Source of the DNA: Spirochaetota bacterium
GTDB lineage: Bacteria; Spirochaetota; UBA4802; UBA5550
Reading direction: 5' to 3'
DNA length: 37,767 nt
Assembly (NCBI GenBank): GCA_022709405.1
Contig: JAKLIV010000016.1
Span: 1 to 37,767 of the forward strand
Shown: positions 24,410 to 33,600 of the stretch, one piece after another
How positions within the stretch are numbered: the first letter of the stretch is position 1
How the letters are laid out: each line of letters begins with the position of its first letter
Translations under genes and position numbers: made by a program
The notes under the pieces: model-generated
Told to the model about the DNA's origin: nothing
The model's input: only the letters and a program-made list of their open reading frames with translations
The model's database searches: none

Positions 24410-25414
24410 ATGAAATCCACCTTGATTCTTTCAGTGTGCATTATATGTTCTGTGCTGACGCCCGCGGGAGCATTCGCGGATTATCCCGATGAAGCCGGCG
24501 GTAAACCGTTCACATTCAACGAAGTGTGGGGATATCTGATAAGGGGAAGCGAGGGCAGGCTGACCGGAGAAGAGCCGATTACCGATGTGTGCTGGTTCAG
24601 CATGGGCGTCAATCACCGGGGCGGGCTTTCCGCGCCTGCGGCGCCCCCGTCGATAAAAAACAGCAGGGGCGGCAAGATGCGCGTGCACCTCGTGATCAGC
24701 GATCTTTCCAGCAAGGCCCTCATGCATTTCTGCCTCAACCCTTCCTATGGGGTCCGCGACAGGCTGGTCGGCGAAATCGTCGCCGCGTCCAGCGGATACC
24801 AGGGCGTGCAGATCGACTTCGAAGCGATCGCCGGCGGCGATGCGGCCGCGTTCATCGGGTTCCTTAAGGAGCTGAAAAGGAGGCTGCCGGGGGGCATGAT
24901 CCTGAGTGTGGCGGTCCCGGCCCGCAGAAAAAACGTGGAGGACGCCTATTCCTACGGCGACATATCATCGGTCGCCGACAGGGTCGTGGTCATGGCGTAC
25001 GACCAGCACTGGAGCGGGAGCGCGCCAGGGCCGGTGGCCTCGCTGTCGTGGTGCAGGGACGTGCTGGCCTATGCGCTGAAAATCGTTCCCGCTGCCAAGC
25101 TGATCATGGGGCTTCCTCTTTATGGCAGGTCCTGGCAGGACCGCAATTACAGCAGGGCGCTTTTGCCGGGCCATGTCGACGAGATAATCAAAAATGAGAA
25201 GGCGGCGCCTGAATACTCGATAGACAGGGGCCCGAGCCTGAGCTATGAAAAGACGGTGCAGGTCAAGATCTATTATGAGGATTTCCGCTCGATTAATGAA
25301 AAACTGGCGCTCTATGCCGGATCGGTCCGATCGATCTCTTTCTGGCGGCTCGGCATGGAAAAGAACGGCCTGTGGAAGAATGTTTTAGTTCAGTCCTCCG
25401 ATTTGCATCACTGA
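24410..25414 (+). CDS. Secreted glycoside hydrolase family 18 protein
   Basis: A 334-residue protein with a clear signal peptide (1-23, ending A-F-A). The rest is a GH18 barrel of the YaaH/SleL/YdhD type: VVMAYDQHWSGSAPGPVASL and KLIMGLPLYGRSWQ are characteristic. The catalytic strand reads QGVQIDFE, so the proton donor Glu138 and the assisting Asp136 are present, while the two earlier Asp positions of DGxDxDxE are Gln. Relatives cut N-acetylglucosamine linkages in peptidoglycan or chitin; a cell-wall role is more likely here. No LysM domain is attached. GGAG 7 bases upstream supports the ATG at 24410 over the GTG at 24407. Confidence 0.87.
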   Translation: MKSTLILSVCIICSVLTPAGAFADYPDEAGGKPFTFNEVWGYLIRGSEGRLTGEEPITDVCWFSMGVNHRGGLSAPAAPPSIKNSRGGKMRVHLVISDLSSKALMHFCLNPSYGVRDRLVGEIVAASSGYQGVQIDFEAIAGGDAAAFIGFLKELKRRLPGGMILSVAVPARRKNVEDAYSYGDISSVADRVVVMAYDQHWSGSAPGPVASLSWCRDVLAYALKIVPAAKLIMGLPLYGRSWQDRNYSRALLPGHVDEIIKNEKAAPEYSIDRGPSLSYEKTVQVKIYYEDFRSINEKLALYAGSVRSISFWRLGMEKNGLWKNVLVQSSDLHH

Positions 25415-25419
25415 TACAG

Positions 25420-25441
25420 GGCGTGGATTATTTAATCCGCC
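25420..25441 (+). terminator. possible weak terminator hairpin after the GH18 gene
   Basis: GGATTA and TAATCC form an inverted repeat (25425-25438) flanked by GGC/GCC, followed by TGATTTT. The loop is tiny and the T-tract is short, so this is uncertain. Confidence 0.3.
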
Positions 25442-25456
25442 TGATTTTAAAAATAA

Positions 25457-25485
25457 TTGACTGTCGGCTTGATTGCTCCCATAGT
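25457..25485 (+). promoter_or_regulatory. possible sigma70-type promoter for the PfkB kinase
   Basis: TTGACT (25457-25462), 17 bp, CATAGT (25480-25485). The predicted start near 25492 leaves a leader of about 88 bases. Confidence 0.5.
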
Positions 25486-25580
25486 GTCTGATTCTTTAAT
25501 AAGCACCGGCGTAGTCCGGTTCAGGCCTGCGGAAAAACCGCTTGCCCCGCGCGGCCCGTCTGTCGGGCAAGGAGCGAACG

Positions 25581-26576
25581 ATGTACGATTTGAAAAAAGA
25601 CGCCCTCTATGACATCACCGGCATAGGATCGGCCCTGCTGGATTTCACGATCGAGGTCGATGACGCCATGCTCCGCAGGCTCGGGCTCGAAAAGGGCGGC
25701 ATGCAGCTCATCGATGAGACCAGGAGCAGGGAAATACTGAACGATCTCAGGGATTATCCCATGGAGGTGTCGCCCGGCGGGAGTGCGGCCAATACCGTGG
25801 CCGGAGTCTCAAATTTCGGGGGCCGGGGCCTTTTTATCGGCAAGGTCGGCAGGGACTCCCACGGCGAGCGGTATATTCTCGACACCGAGAAGTCCGGGGT
25901 CAGGGCGCGGCTCGGCCAGAACGATCACATGACGGGCCATGCGATCACCTTCATCACCCCCGACGGGGAGAGGACCTTCGCCACCCACCTCGGCGCGGCC
26001 CAGAAGCTTTCCAGGGACGATATTCCGGCCGATGATATCCGCAATTCGAGGATCATACACATCGAGGGATATCTCTTCGAACCGTCGGGCCTCCGGGATG
26101 TGTGCATGTATGCGATTGAGATAGCGAAATCGGCGGGCGTCAAGGTTTCCATCGACCTGTCGGACCCGGGGCTGATCACGAGGATCCACGGTGTTTTCTC
26201 CGAAGTGGTGAAGAAATACGCCGATATCGTTTTCGTCAATGAAGACGAGGCCAGGTCTTTTACCGGCAAGGAACAGGAGAAGGCACTGGATCATATCCAT
26301 GAAATGTGCGGGTTCGCCGTGGTCAAGCTTGGCCAGAGGGGAAGCCTGGTCAAATCACGGGGCGTGTCGCATGTGATTCCGGTGTACAGGGCCGATGTGG
26401 TCAACACCAACGGCGCCGGAGACATGTATGCGGGAGGGCTCCTGTACGGGCTTTCACTCGGGTTGTCTCCGGAACAGTCGGGCAGGCTCGCGAGCTACGC
26501 TTCCTCGCTGGTCATTTCACAGGTCGCCGCGAGGATTAAAGGAAAGATCGATATCTCTTCAGCCGGTCTCGCCTGA
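25581..26576 (+). CDS. PfkB-family carbohydrate/nucleoside kinase (adenosine kinase-like)
   Basis: A 331-residue ribokinase-fold enzyme. The N-terminal substrate signature is SPGGSAANTVAGVSNFGG, followed by FIGKVGRDSHGERY, and the C-terminal PfkB signature VNTNGAGDMYAGG includes the catalytic Asp and the anion hole. Members phosphorylate sugars or adenosine with ATP. The GGSAANT form with an early TGIGSALLDF is often annotated as adenosine kinase-like, but the substrate cannot be fixed here. GGAG lies 6 bases before the ATG at 25581, which is preferred to an upstream TTG at 25542. It converges on a minus-strand gene with one base between stops. Confidence 0.88.
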   Translation: MYDLKKDALYDITGIGSALLDFTIEVDDAMLRRLGLEKGGMQLIDETRSREILNDLRDYPMEVSPGGSAANTVAGVSNFGGRGLFIGKVGRDSHGERYILDTEKSGVRARLGQNDHMTGHAITFITPDGERTFATHLGAAQKLSRDDIPADDIRNSRIIHIEGYLFEPSGLRDVCMYAIEIAKSAGVKVSIDLSDPGLITRIHGVFSEVVKKYADIVFVNEDEARSFTGKEQEKALDHIHEMCGFAVVKLGQRGSLVKSRGVSHVIPVYRADVVNTNGAGDMYAGGLLYGLSLGLSPEQSGRLASYASSLVISQVAARIKGKIDISSAGLA

Positions 26577-26577
26577 C

Positions 26578-26958
26578 TCAGGGATTTCCCCTTTTCAGGA
26601 ATCTGAAATAGGCGAGACCGAGGGTCACCGCCAGCCAGAAAATCACCGCCATCCAGCCGGTGACGTTGGGGTCCCCCTGCATCTGCCCGAAAACGGTTGC
26701 GCCGAGTCCCATGACGTTGCAGACAAAAAGCCCGTCGATCACGCCCTTGAACGATTCGGTTATCTGCTGCCTGCTTACGCTGTAGGATATCATTCCTATG
26801 CCGAGGAATGCTGCGCCGCTCCATCTCCCGAACATCGCCCCGGCAAGGTTGAGTTCGAGCCCGTAAAGGGGAAAGAATTTGGGAACCATCAGGATGAGGC
26901 ACACCCCGATGATGATGAAAAGAATACCCTGGATTTTCAGGAAAAGCTTCATGTTCAT
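26578..26958 (-). CDS. Small four-helix membrane protein of unknown function
   Basis: A 126-residue protein with four hydrophobic segments (about 4-22, 37-58, 70-90 and 100-120 of the MNMK form) separated by short polar turns, and a basic C-terminus (FLKRGNP). I do not recognise the family; the size and layout resemble generic DUF4345-like or DoxX-like small membrane proteins. GGAGG lies 4 bases before the ATG at 26958, with a second ATG 6 bases later. It is the last gene of the minus-strand series with glyQ and the DHH phosphoesterase. Confidence 0.7.
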   Translation of the reverse strand: MNMKLFLKIQGILFIIIGVCLILMVPKFFPLYGLELNLAGAMFGRWSGAAFLGIGMISYSVSRQQITESFKGVIDGLFVCNVMGLGATVFGQMQGDPNVTGWMAVIFWLAVTLGLAYFRFLKRGNP

Positions 26959-26993
26959 GATTCCTCCGGTTGCCGATCGCACGCAATAATTGT

Positions 26994-27980
26994 CTATTTG
27001 AAAAAGCGTCCCATGGACTCAATCGCCTTGACGTATGTTTCCTCGAAAGAGAGCTTCGATTTGTAACCCGCGGCGTTTTTGTGGCCGCCTCCGCCCATTT
27101 CCATCGCGAGCCTGGCGACGTCAATGTCGCCCTTCGTCCTCATGCTGACCTTCACCGGGCCGACGATGTCCTGCTTGATGAGAATGCTCGCGATCACTCC
27201 CTTGACGGTGAGCGGAACGTTTATGACCGGCTCTCCCTCGGTGAAAGAGGCCCCGGTTCTCCTCAGCATGTCCGGGGTCAGCTTCATGGCTATCATTTTG
27301 CCGTTCTGGAGCACTTCCATCGTCGCGAGTATGTGGCTCCTCAAAGAGAAGCTCGAAAGCGAGTTGCTCTCGTAGAGGTGCTCGTAAATCTTGAACGGGT
27401 CGGCTCCGAGCTCCATGCAGCGGGCAGCGATGCGGTAGGTGAGCGGGGTCGTCTTCGGGTACCTGAACGAGCCCGTGTCGAAAAGCATCCCGGTGTATAT
27501 GGCCTGCGCCGATTTGAAGGTCAGGTCTTTGCCGTAATACGACATGATTTCGTATACGATCTCGCTCGCGGACGATGCCTCGACCCTGATGAAATTGGTG
27601 TCGAACTTGTCGGAGTCTCCGGCGTCGTGGTGGTCAATTATGAAAATGTCGCGCACTCTGTTTTTGAGTATGTGGTATGCGGAGCCTATGTTGTCGTAGT
27701 CGTTCGTGTCGAGTACGATCTGGGCATATTCGTCGATATCGGGGGGAACTTCTTCCTCGCTGTCGAGTATATTGATTTCCTTTTCGATGTCGAGAAATTC
27801 AAGAGTGTCGGGCAGCGGGTCAGAGTTCAGGATGATGCTTTTTTTGCCCAGGAAATTCAGAAGCTCGTTGAATGCGAGTTCCGCACCGATTCCGTCGGCG
27901 TCAGGGCTTTCGTGCGTTGAAATGATAAACTTGTCGTACTTGGCAAGGTACTGGTCGAGATTTTTAAATCCTGAATGCAA
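26994..27980 (-). CDS. DHH/DHHA1 phosphoesterase, NrnA-like (oligoribonuclease/pAp phosphatase)
   Basis: A 328-residue protein. The DHH domain has HESPDADGIGAE (metal ligands His23, Asp27 and Asp29), Asp91 in DTND, and the DHH motif at 116-118. The DHHA1 domain ends with MGGGGHKNAAGY, which binds the substrate. NrnA enzymes degrade short RNA, including pGpG from c-di-GMP breakdown, and pAp. The start is TTG, because an in-frame TAA lies two codons upstream and no ATG occurs nearby; GAGG is 8 bases before it. It follows glyQ after 15 bp. Confidence 0.9.
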   Translation of the reverse strand: MHSGFKNLDQYLAKYDKFIISTHESPDADGIGAELAFNELLNFLGKKSIILNSDPLPDTLEFLDIEKEINILDSEEEVPPDIDEYAQIVLDTNDYDNIGSAYHILKNRVRDIFIIDHHDAGDSDKFDTNFIRVEASSASEIVYEIMSYYGKDLTFKSAQAIYTGMLFDTGSFRYPKTTPLTYRIAARCMELGADPFKIYEHLYESNSLSSFSLRSHILATMEVLQNGKMIAMKLTPDMLRRTGASFTEGEPVINVPLTVKGVIASILIKQDIVGPVKVSMRTKGDIDVARLAMEMGGGGHKNAAGYKSKLSFEETYVKAIESMGRFFK

Positions 27981-27995
27981 TTTTTACGCCTCTTT

Positions 27996-28874
27996 TCATC
28001 TTTTCAGCAGAGGGAATCCCATCTCTTCACGGATTTTCACGTATTGTTCGGCGCAGCGTCGGGCCATGTTTCTCACCCGCGCTATGTATCCGACCCGTTC
28101 GGTGACTGAAATCGCACCACGGGCGTCGAGCATGTTGAAAACATGGGAGCATTTGAGCACGTAATCATACGCCGGCAGGACGACGGTAATGCCGGTATTG
28201 TCCAGTACTGCCAGGCATTCTTTTTCATACAGGTCAAACAGCTTGAAATGGAGATCCACGTCCGCCATATTGAAATTGTAATGCGAAAATTCGAACTCGC
28301 TCCTGTGATGAACATTCCTGTATGTTATCTCATCGTTCCACTTTATGTCAAATACATTATTGGTGCCCTGTATGTACATGCAAATCCGCTCAAGTCCGTA
28401 GGTCAGCTCCACGCTTATCGGCGAGAGGTTGATGCTCCCGCATTGCTGGAAGTAGGTGAACTGGGTGATTTCCATGCCGTCAAGCCAGACCTCCCATCCG
28501 AGGCCGGCGGCTCCGAGGGTCGGAGATTCCCAGTCGTCCTCGACGAACCTGACATCGTGGTCTTCAAGTCTGATTCCCAGGTAGCGGAGAGAATCGAGGT
28601 AGAGGTCCTGTACGTCGACCGGGGAGGGTTTGAGTATCACCTGGTACTGGTAATAGTGCTGGAGCCTGTTGGGGTTCTCGCCGTAACGGCCGTCGGTCGG
28701 CCTGCGGGACGGCTCGACATAGGCCACCTTCCAAGGTTCGGGGCCCAGCACCTTGAGGAACGTGGCTGGATTGAAAGTTCCGGCTCCGACTTCGAGATCG
28801 TATCCCTGTATGATGAGGCAGCCCTTGCGGGCCCAGTATTCGTTTAATTTTGCTATCAGATCCTGAAAATTCAT
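27996..28874 (-). CDS. glyQ: Glycyl-tRNA synthetase alpha subunit
   Basis: A 292-residue GlyQ of normal length. The class II motif region is well conserved: [42 protein letters not shown], and the [11 protein letters not shown] and [10 protein letters not shown] segments. It holds the aminoacylation site of the bacterial alpha2beta2 enzyme and needs the beta subunit GlyS for tRNA recognition. glyS is normally directly downstream or fused, but here an NrnA-like gene follows and no glyS is in the window. AAAAAGGT before the ATG supports the start. Confidence 0.95.
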   Translation of the reverse strand: MNFQDLIAKLNEYWARKGCLIIQGYDLEVGAGTFNPATFLKVLGPEPWKVAYVEPSRRPTDGRYGENPNRLQHYYQYQVILKPSPVDVQDLYLDSLRYLGIRLEDHDVRFVEDDWESPTLGAAGLGWEVWLDGMEITQFTYFQQCGSINLSPISVELTYGLERICMYIQGTNNVFDIKWNDEITYRNVHHRSEFEFSHYNFNMADVDLHFKLFDLYEKECLAVLDNTGITVVLPAYDYVLKCSHVFNMLDARGAISVTERVGYIARVRNMARRCAEQYVKIREEMGFPLLKR

Positions 28875-28999
28875 AAATGCTACCTTTTTAAATTCAGATT
28901 GGGGACGCGGCGCCCCGGATTATCAGCCTGACACCGGGATAAAAAGGCTGTATCATAGTTCGGCCCCATTGCATGAGCGTCATTCCGGAATCGGCACAT

Positions 29000-29030
29000 A
29001 ATATACATTTGCCGGGACGGCTTTCGTCAA
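29000..29030 (-). promoter_or_regulatory. possible promoter for glyQ-nrnA
   Basis: On the minus strand, TTGACG (29030-29025), a long 19-bp spacer, and TATATT (29005-29000). The transcript would have a leader of about 118 bases before glyQ. I looked for a T-box in that leader and did not find its conserved core. Confidence 0.4.
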
Positions 29031-29058
29031 GTAATTTATTGCGGGGTAGACTGGGGCG

Positions 29059-30588
29059 CTATTTGGCGGTTTCCTCGCCGTGAACGAGGTTGAGCTGGTT
29101 GATGTACGTCTCCTTCAGCGAAGAATGGAGCTCGGCGAAAACGTTCCTGTCGGTCAGATCGAAGAATTCCAGGACGTCTTCATCCACGATATCGAAGCGG
29201 GATTTCCTGTTTTCGATTTCGACGAAAACGTCCGCGAGATAGACCGTGTTCACGAGGTTTTTCACCTCGGGCGGGGACATGTGGGGGCGGTTATGGTATT
29301 CGATGGCCTGGATCAGGGAATCGTTGAAGTGCCATTTCTTGCAGATCATACCGCCAAGCGAGCTGTGGCTTATGCCGAGGCTGATTTCCTCAAGCAGCGT
29401 GGGGTCTTCGATGGCCTTGTTGCCGGCGATTTCCTTGAGCTTTTTAAGCTGCTCCGGGTTGATCGACAGCAACACGATCTTGCCGATGTCTGCGAGCAGT
29501 CCGGCAAGATATGCGAATTCGCCGATTCTCGCTTTTTTGACCTGCGATGCGATTCTCTGGGAATAGTAGGCCCGTTTATACGAGTCTTTCCAGATGGATT
29601 CGAACTTCTTGTAGCGCGAATCGATGACCTTGTGCACGCCTGTGGCGACCAGCAGGGTGTTGATGCCCCTGATGCCGATGATTTTCACCGCCTCGTCGAT
29701 CGAGTCGACTTTTTTTATCGTGATGTATCCGGCCGAATTGGCGAGCTTCAGAATCGAGGTCGTTAGTCCGGGGTCCCTCGATATCGAATCCGCTATTTCC
29801 CTTATGGTGGCCTCGGGGTTGTTGCAGTGCCGCTGGATTTCCTTGATATTCTCGGGGAAGGCGGGGATCGCCTCGATTTCCTTGAGTATCTCCTGGGTGA
29901 TGTTGTGCTTCACCTCTCCCTTGCTCATGTCCTTGGGGATGGATACGGTCGCAATGGTGAGGTCCCCCTTCCGGTATATTCTGAACGACTCTGCCGGCAG
30001 GCCGGAGTTCTTGAACAGCATCATGGCCATGATCAGCCCGAGACCCGCGCCTTCGGATTCGTCCAGCACATCGTCGAACGCGTCCGAAATGTCGACGTAT
30101 TTGTAGGCCTTTTTTATCCGCGAGTTGATTTTCATGATTTCGGAATCGAGTATCGGGATGTTGTTTATGACGTTTATGTGTATGTGGTTTTCAGTGTTCT
30201 TGAAGGAGATCCTGACCACGAGGTTGGATTCCTCGAGCTTGTTGAATATCTCGTCGTCGCCCGATTGATAGATGTCTTCCTTGAAGGTCTCCATTCCGGT
30301 CCGGTAGTCTTCGGTCTTGTTGATGTCGAGCCCCTTCAGTTTAAAATAGAGCCTTTTGATGTTGGCCTTGATCGAGTTGTTGATGAGCTCTTTGAGGACC
30401 GTTATGACGGTGTCTTTAATGTACAGAATGTCGAATTTCTCAAGGTAGCGGTGGACTATCTTGACGATCTGGGCCTCGACATCCATGTCGATGAGGTGGA
30501 ACTGTATGTAGAAGTCCTTTCCTTCGGTTATCGCGGTCTTAAAATCCGGCGGGGTTATCGTGTACTTTTTTTCTTCACCGTTTCCCAA
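29059..30588 (-). CDS. HATPase-like/HDOD two-domain regulatory protein
   Basis: A 509-residue cytoplasmic protein. Residues about 20-220 resemble a GHKL ATPase: the N-box KELINNSIKAN (Glu67, Asn70, Asn71) and the G2 loop GAGLGL (180-185) are present, but the usual Asp of the G1 box appears to be Asn (VINNIPI). No phospho-acceptor His domain precedes it. Residues about 230-430 are an HDOD domain (SILKLANSAGY, LLADIGKIVLLS, WHFNDSLIQAIEYHN), a non-catalytic HD relative used in signalling. The order ATPase-HDOD is unusual. The start is TTG with AGGAGA 6 bases upstream. Function is unknown; a phosphorylation- or nucleotide-dependent switch is inferred. Confidence 0.82.
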   Translation of the reverse strand: MGNGEEKKYTITPPDFKTAITEGKDFYIQFHLIDMDVEAQIVKIVHRYLEKFDILYIKDTVITVLKELINNSIKANIKRLYFKLKGLDINKTEDYRTGMETFKEDIYQSGDDEIFNKLEESNLVVRISFKNTENHIHINVINNIPILDSEIMKINSRIKKAYKYVDISDAFDDVLDESEGAGLGLIMAMMLFKNSGLPAESFRIYRKGDLTIATVSIPKDMSKGEVKHNITQEILKEIEAIPAFPENIKEIQRHCNNPEATIREIADSISRDPGLTTSILKLANSAGYITIKKVDSIDEAVKIIGIRGINTLLVATGVHKVIDSRYKKFESIWKDSYKRAYYSQRIASQVKKARIGEFAYLAGLLADIGKIVLLSINPEQLKKLKEIAGNKAIEDPTLLEEISLGISHSSLGGMICKKWHFNDSLIQAIEYHNRPHMSPPEVKNLVNTVYLADVFVEIENRKSRFDIVDEDVLEFFDLTDRNVFAELHSSLKETYINQLNLVHGEETAK

Positions 30589-30652
30589 TTTCAGTCTCCT
30601 TGCATGTGTCTGCCCGCCCGCGGGCCGGTTGTTTTCCGGATTTCAGTTTACG

Positions 30653-30690
30653 AAAGGCATTCTCACTATCATTATCGGGATGATGCCTTT
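30653..30690. other. long-range inverted repeat between two minus-strand genes
   Basis: AAAGGCAT (30653-30660) pairs with ATGCCTTT (30683-30690) across a 22-base loop that itself contains a smaller ATCAT/ATGAT repeat. It lies just after the outer-membrane protein gene. There is no T-run on either strand long enough to call a terminator. Confidence 0.35.
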
Positions 30691-30696
30691 TCTAAA

Positions 30697-33600
30697 TTAT
30701 ACTGATTCTTTGTTCCAGCGTTTTTTCTCGAAATCCTGCGCCGGATTTTTCCCCTGGCGCCGCGGTCTGGACCCCTGCGGATACAGGGACCCCTCGAGAA
30801 ACGAGCTCACCGCGAAGTAGACCTGGTGCCCTCCAGGCGCGGTGAACCCGTACGCGTATCCGATGCGCCCGGTCACGTCGACATTGTATCCCAGGGTTAT
30901 TTTCAGATTCAATTCGGCCCCTGCGCTGTAGCCGATATCCTCAGCCCTGAGGGGGCCGTCAAAGGCGCTGCCGCAGTCGAAAAAGACGTTCATCCAGAGG
31001 TCCCTGAACATGACCGGCACCGTGCGGAACGCCGCGTCCTTCTGTACGAGCGGCAGCCGTATTTCAGCCGTTGCCGCCAGGAGGCGGTTTCCCCTGATTT
31101 CCCCGGCCGGAAACCCCCGTATGCCGAGCTCGTCGTCTCCGGCGGCCGGGGTGCCGACGTATCCGCTTTCGAACCTGCCCAGAGAGTAGGGCCGCTCGTC
31201 GCCGTTTTCCAGGCAAATCCCGCCCCTTAAGCGCAGCAGGATCACGCTGCTTCGGTAAAATCCGGGAAGGTATTCGCTGTAATCCGCCCTGATCTTGTAA
31301 AAGTCCTCGTCTGAGCCGAAATACCGGTGGTAAACGTCGGCCGTTACCGCAAGGTCCCGACCGTGCTCCCTGCTTATCGAGTAGGGATACACGTATGCGT
31401 TGTTGATCGTATAGCCGAACTGCATCCTTCCGAGGAGCCTTTCGTCGCTGATCGTGTCCCGTCCGGGTCGATAACGGTCCCTGAATTCCTTTTCCAGGTA
31501 ATAGCCGCACTGGAGATACTGCTGGACCCGGTAGGTGATGAAGGGATACACGTTTGTCAGGTATCCCCCGCGATGGAGTTTTCTCTCAAGGAAGTAATCA
31601 TGCCGTGACTCCCAGGGGAAATTGTCTTTCCACAGGAAAATCGCGTCGTCATAGTACCCGACGGTGATGTCGGGATACAGGCCCGAATAGGTATAGCTCG
31701 CCTGGATGCCGAGGCGCACCTGGATGAGATAGAGGTTCAGGGCGAGGTAATACGAGTGCCTGTTCAGGGTATCGTTTCCCTGGACCCACACCCCGGTGAT
31801 GAAATCGTACGCTCCGGGATAGAATTCCCGGGTTTCGAGCACCGGTATATAGAAGGCCGGAAGCACCGAGTTCCATGCGCAGTACGGCCGCGATCCGTCA
31901 ACCTCGCCGCCGTTGTCGCCCTGTTCTGCGGCTTCGAAAAAACTCATGTCAAGCACTTCGGGCTCGGCGGTTTCCACGTCGAAAGTGGTTTTAGGATAAT
32001 CGATCAGGCCGATCCTGAATCCGTTCGGCTGGTACGAGGCGACCGCGATTTTCGTCCCGTCGGGGGATATGTCCGGGCTGAAAAGCCCGCCGGTCACGCT
32101 GGTGATCCTGCTGATCCTGTGCGTGGCAAGATCGTATTCATGCAGATTGTAGATTCCGCTTCTGTCAGACGCGAACAGCAGTTTTTTCCCGTCAGGGAGC
32201 CATGCGGGAGAGGTGTCGGCGCCAGGGTCATCGGTGATCCTGATCATCGCTTGTGTTTTCAGGTCGATGATCGCAATATCGGCATGCCCGCCGCCGTCTT
32301 TCAGGGTAAAGGCCGCGCGTACGCCGTCCGGAGAGACCCGCACGCCCGAGATCTGTACCGGGGAGCGGCTTATTATTTCGCGCGGATTCCTGAAATCCGG
32401 GTCGGAGATGACCAGTGAATACCGGTCCCTGTCGAAGGTGATGTAGATGAGGCCGTGTTTGAAGGCTTCGATATGCCTTGCCCGGAGCCGTGAAGTCGCC
32501 TGCCGGTAATGCCTGCCGTAGATGAATCCCTCGGTGTAAAGGGAAAAATTCCTGTAGTATTCGTCGTCTGCGAGATACAGGTCGCCGCTGTCGGCGGCCG
32601 AGAGGCTGCTCGGCGCGTTGACCCTGCAAAGCCTCGCCGCCGATTTTTTCGCGAGGTCATGGGCGTAGAGGTGCCCGCCCTTTCTGTCGGAGGATGACAC
32701 GTAGTAGACGGTCTTGCCGTCCCTGCTGAAGCGTGGAAATCTGGACGACGATCCGGCATCCGAAATATGGTCTATGGCTGTAAGCCCCCTGCTTTCAATC
32801 GCCGATGCCTGTTCCCTGTACCGCGAAACGGTTTTTTCCCGCCAGTCATTCCACAGCATGAAGAACGGTTTGCCGTAAACGTCCATGGCGTCCTTGTTGA
32901 ACAGGCCGGGAATCGGGTATATGTTGTCCGAGAAGGGTACGAGATTGTCGGCGTTTTCGTGCATGTAGCGGGCGAATGAGCCCTGGCCGTAGGCGTCTTC
33001 GAGGTATTGGATGAAAAGCCCGCCGTACAGGTAGGGGACCTTTCCCCTGGGCCATTCCCGCGTGAAGTGCGACGCCTTGCCGATGCTCTTGAATGAGCCG
33101 GCAAGCGCATCTGTCCTCATGATCATGTCGGTGTACGCGCTGTTGTTTCTGCCGAAGGGCTTTTTGCGGGATTCGTGAAAAACGGCGTTTCCTTCGATGA
33201 TCCATACAGGCTGAAACAGGTTGGGGTAGAACAGCGGGTTTCTGCCCAGCACCCGCCGTCCCGCCTGCGGCAGGCCGTGCACCGTGTCGAGGTTGAGAAT
33301 ATGGGTGTACTCGTGGGTGAAAACGGATTCAAGCCAGTCGTCATAGTTGCCCAGGGTCGAGTCCGGTTCTGGCCGGGAAATGTAGATTTCGATCCGGTTG
33401 AACGGGTAGGGGGTCGCGGAGCCGTTGGCCAGGTCGGTGTTGTCGGTCAGTACTAGGTCGGTGCGCAGGGCAGTGGTCCAGCCGATTTTCGCCGAGAGCT
33501 CCAGGTGCGCCTTTTCGGCTATTACGGCCATGCGCCGGGCCGCATGTTCCAGTCCCTGATGGTAATGTATCCGGAAATGTTCTGTCTTGAGGGACCGCCA

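Noticed and set aside
26970-27920. 316-codon open frame antisense to the NrnA-like gene
   Set aside because: No recognisable motif; the opposite strand carries the DHH and GGGHKNAAG motifs.
28875-28992. Possible T-box riboswitch in the glyQ leader
   Set aside because: The leader is about 118 bases, and I could not find the T-box core sequence or a following terminator.
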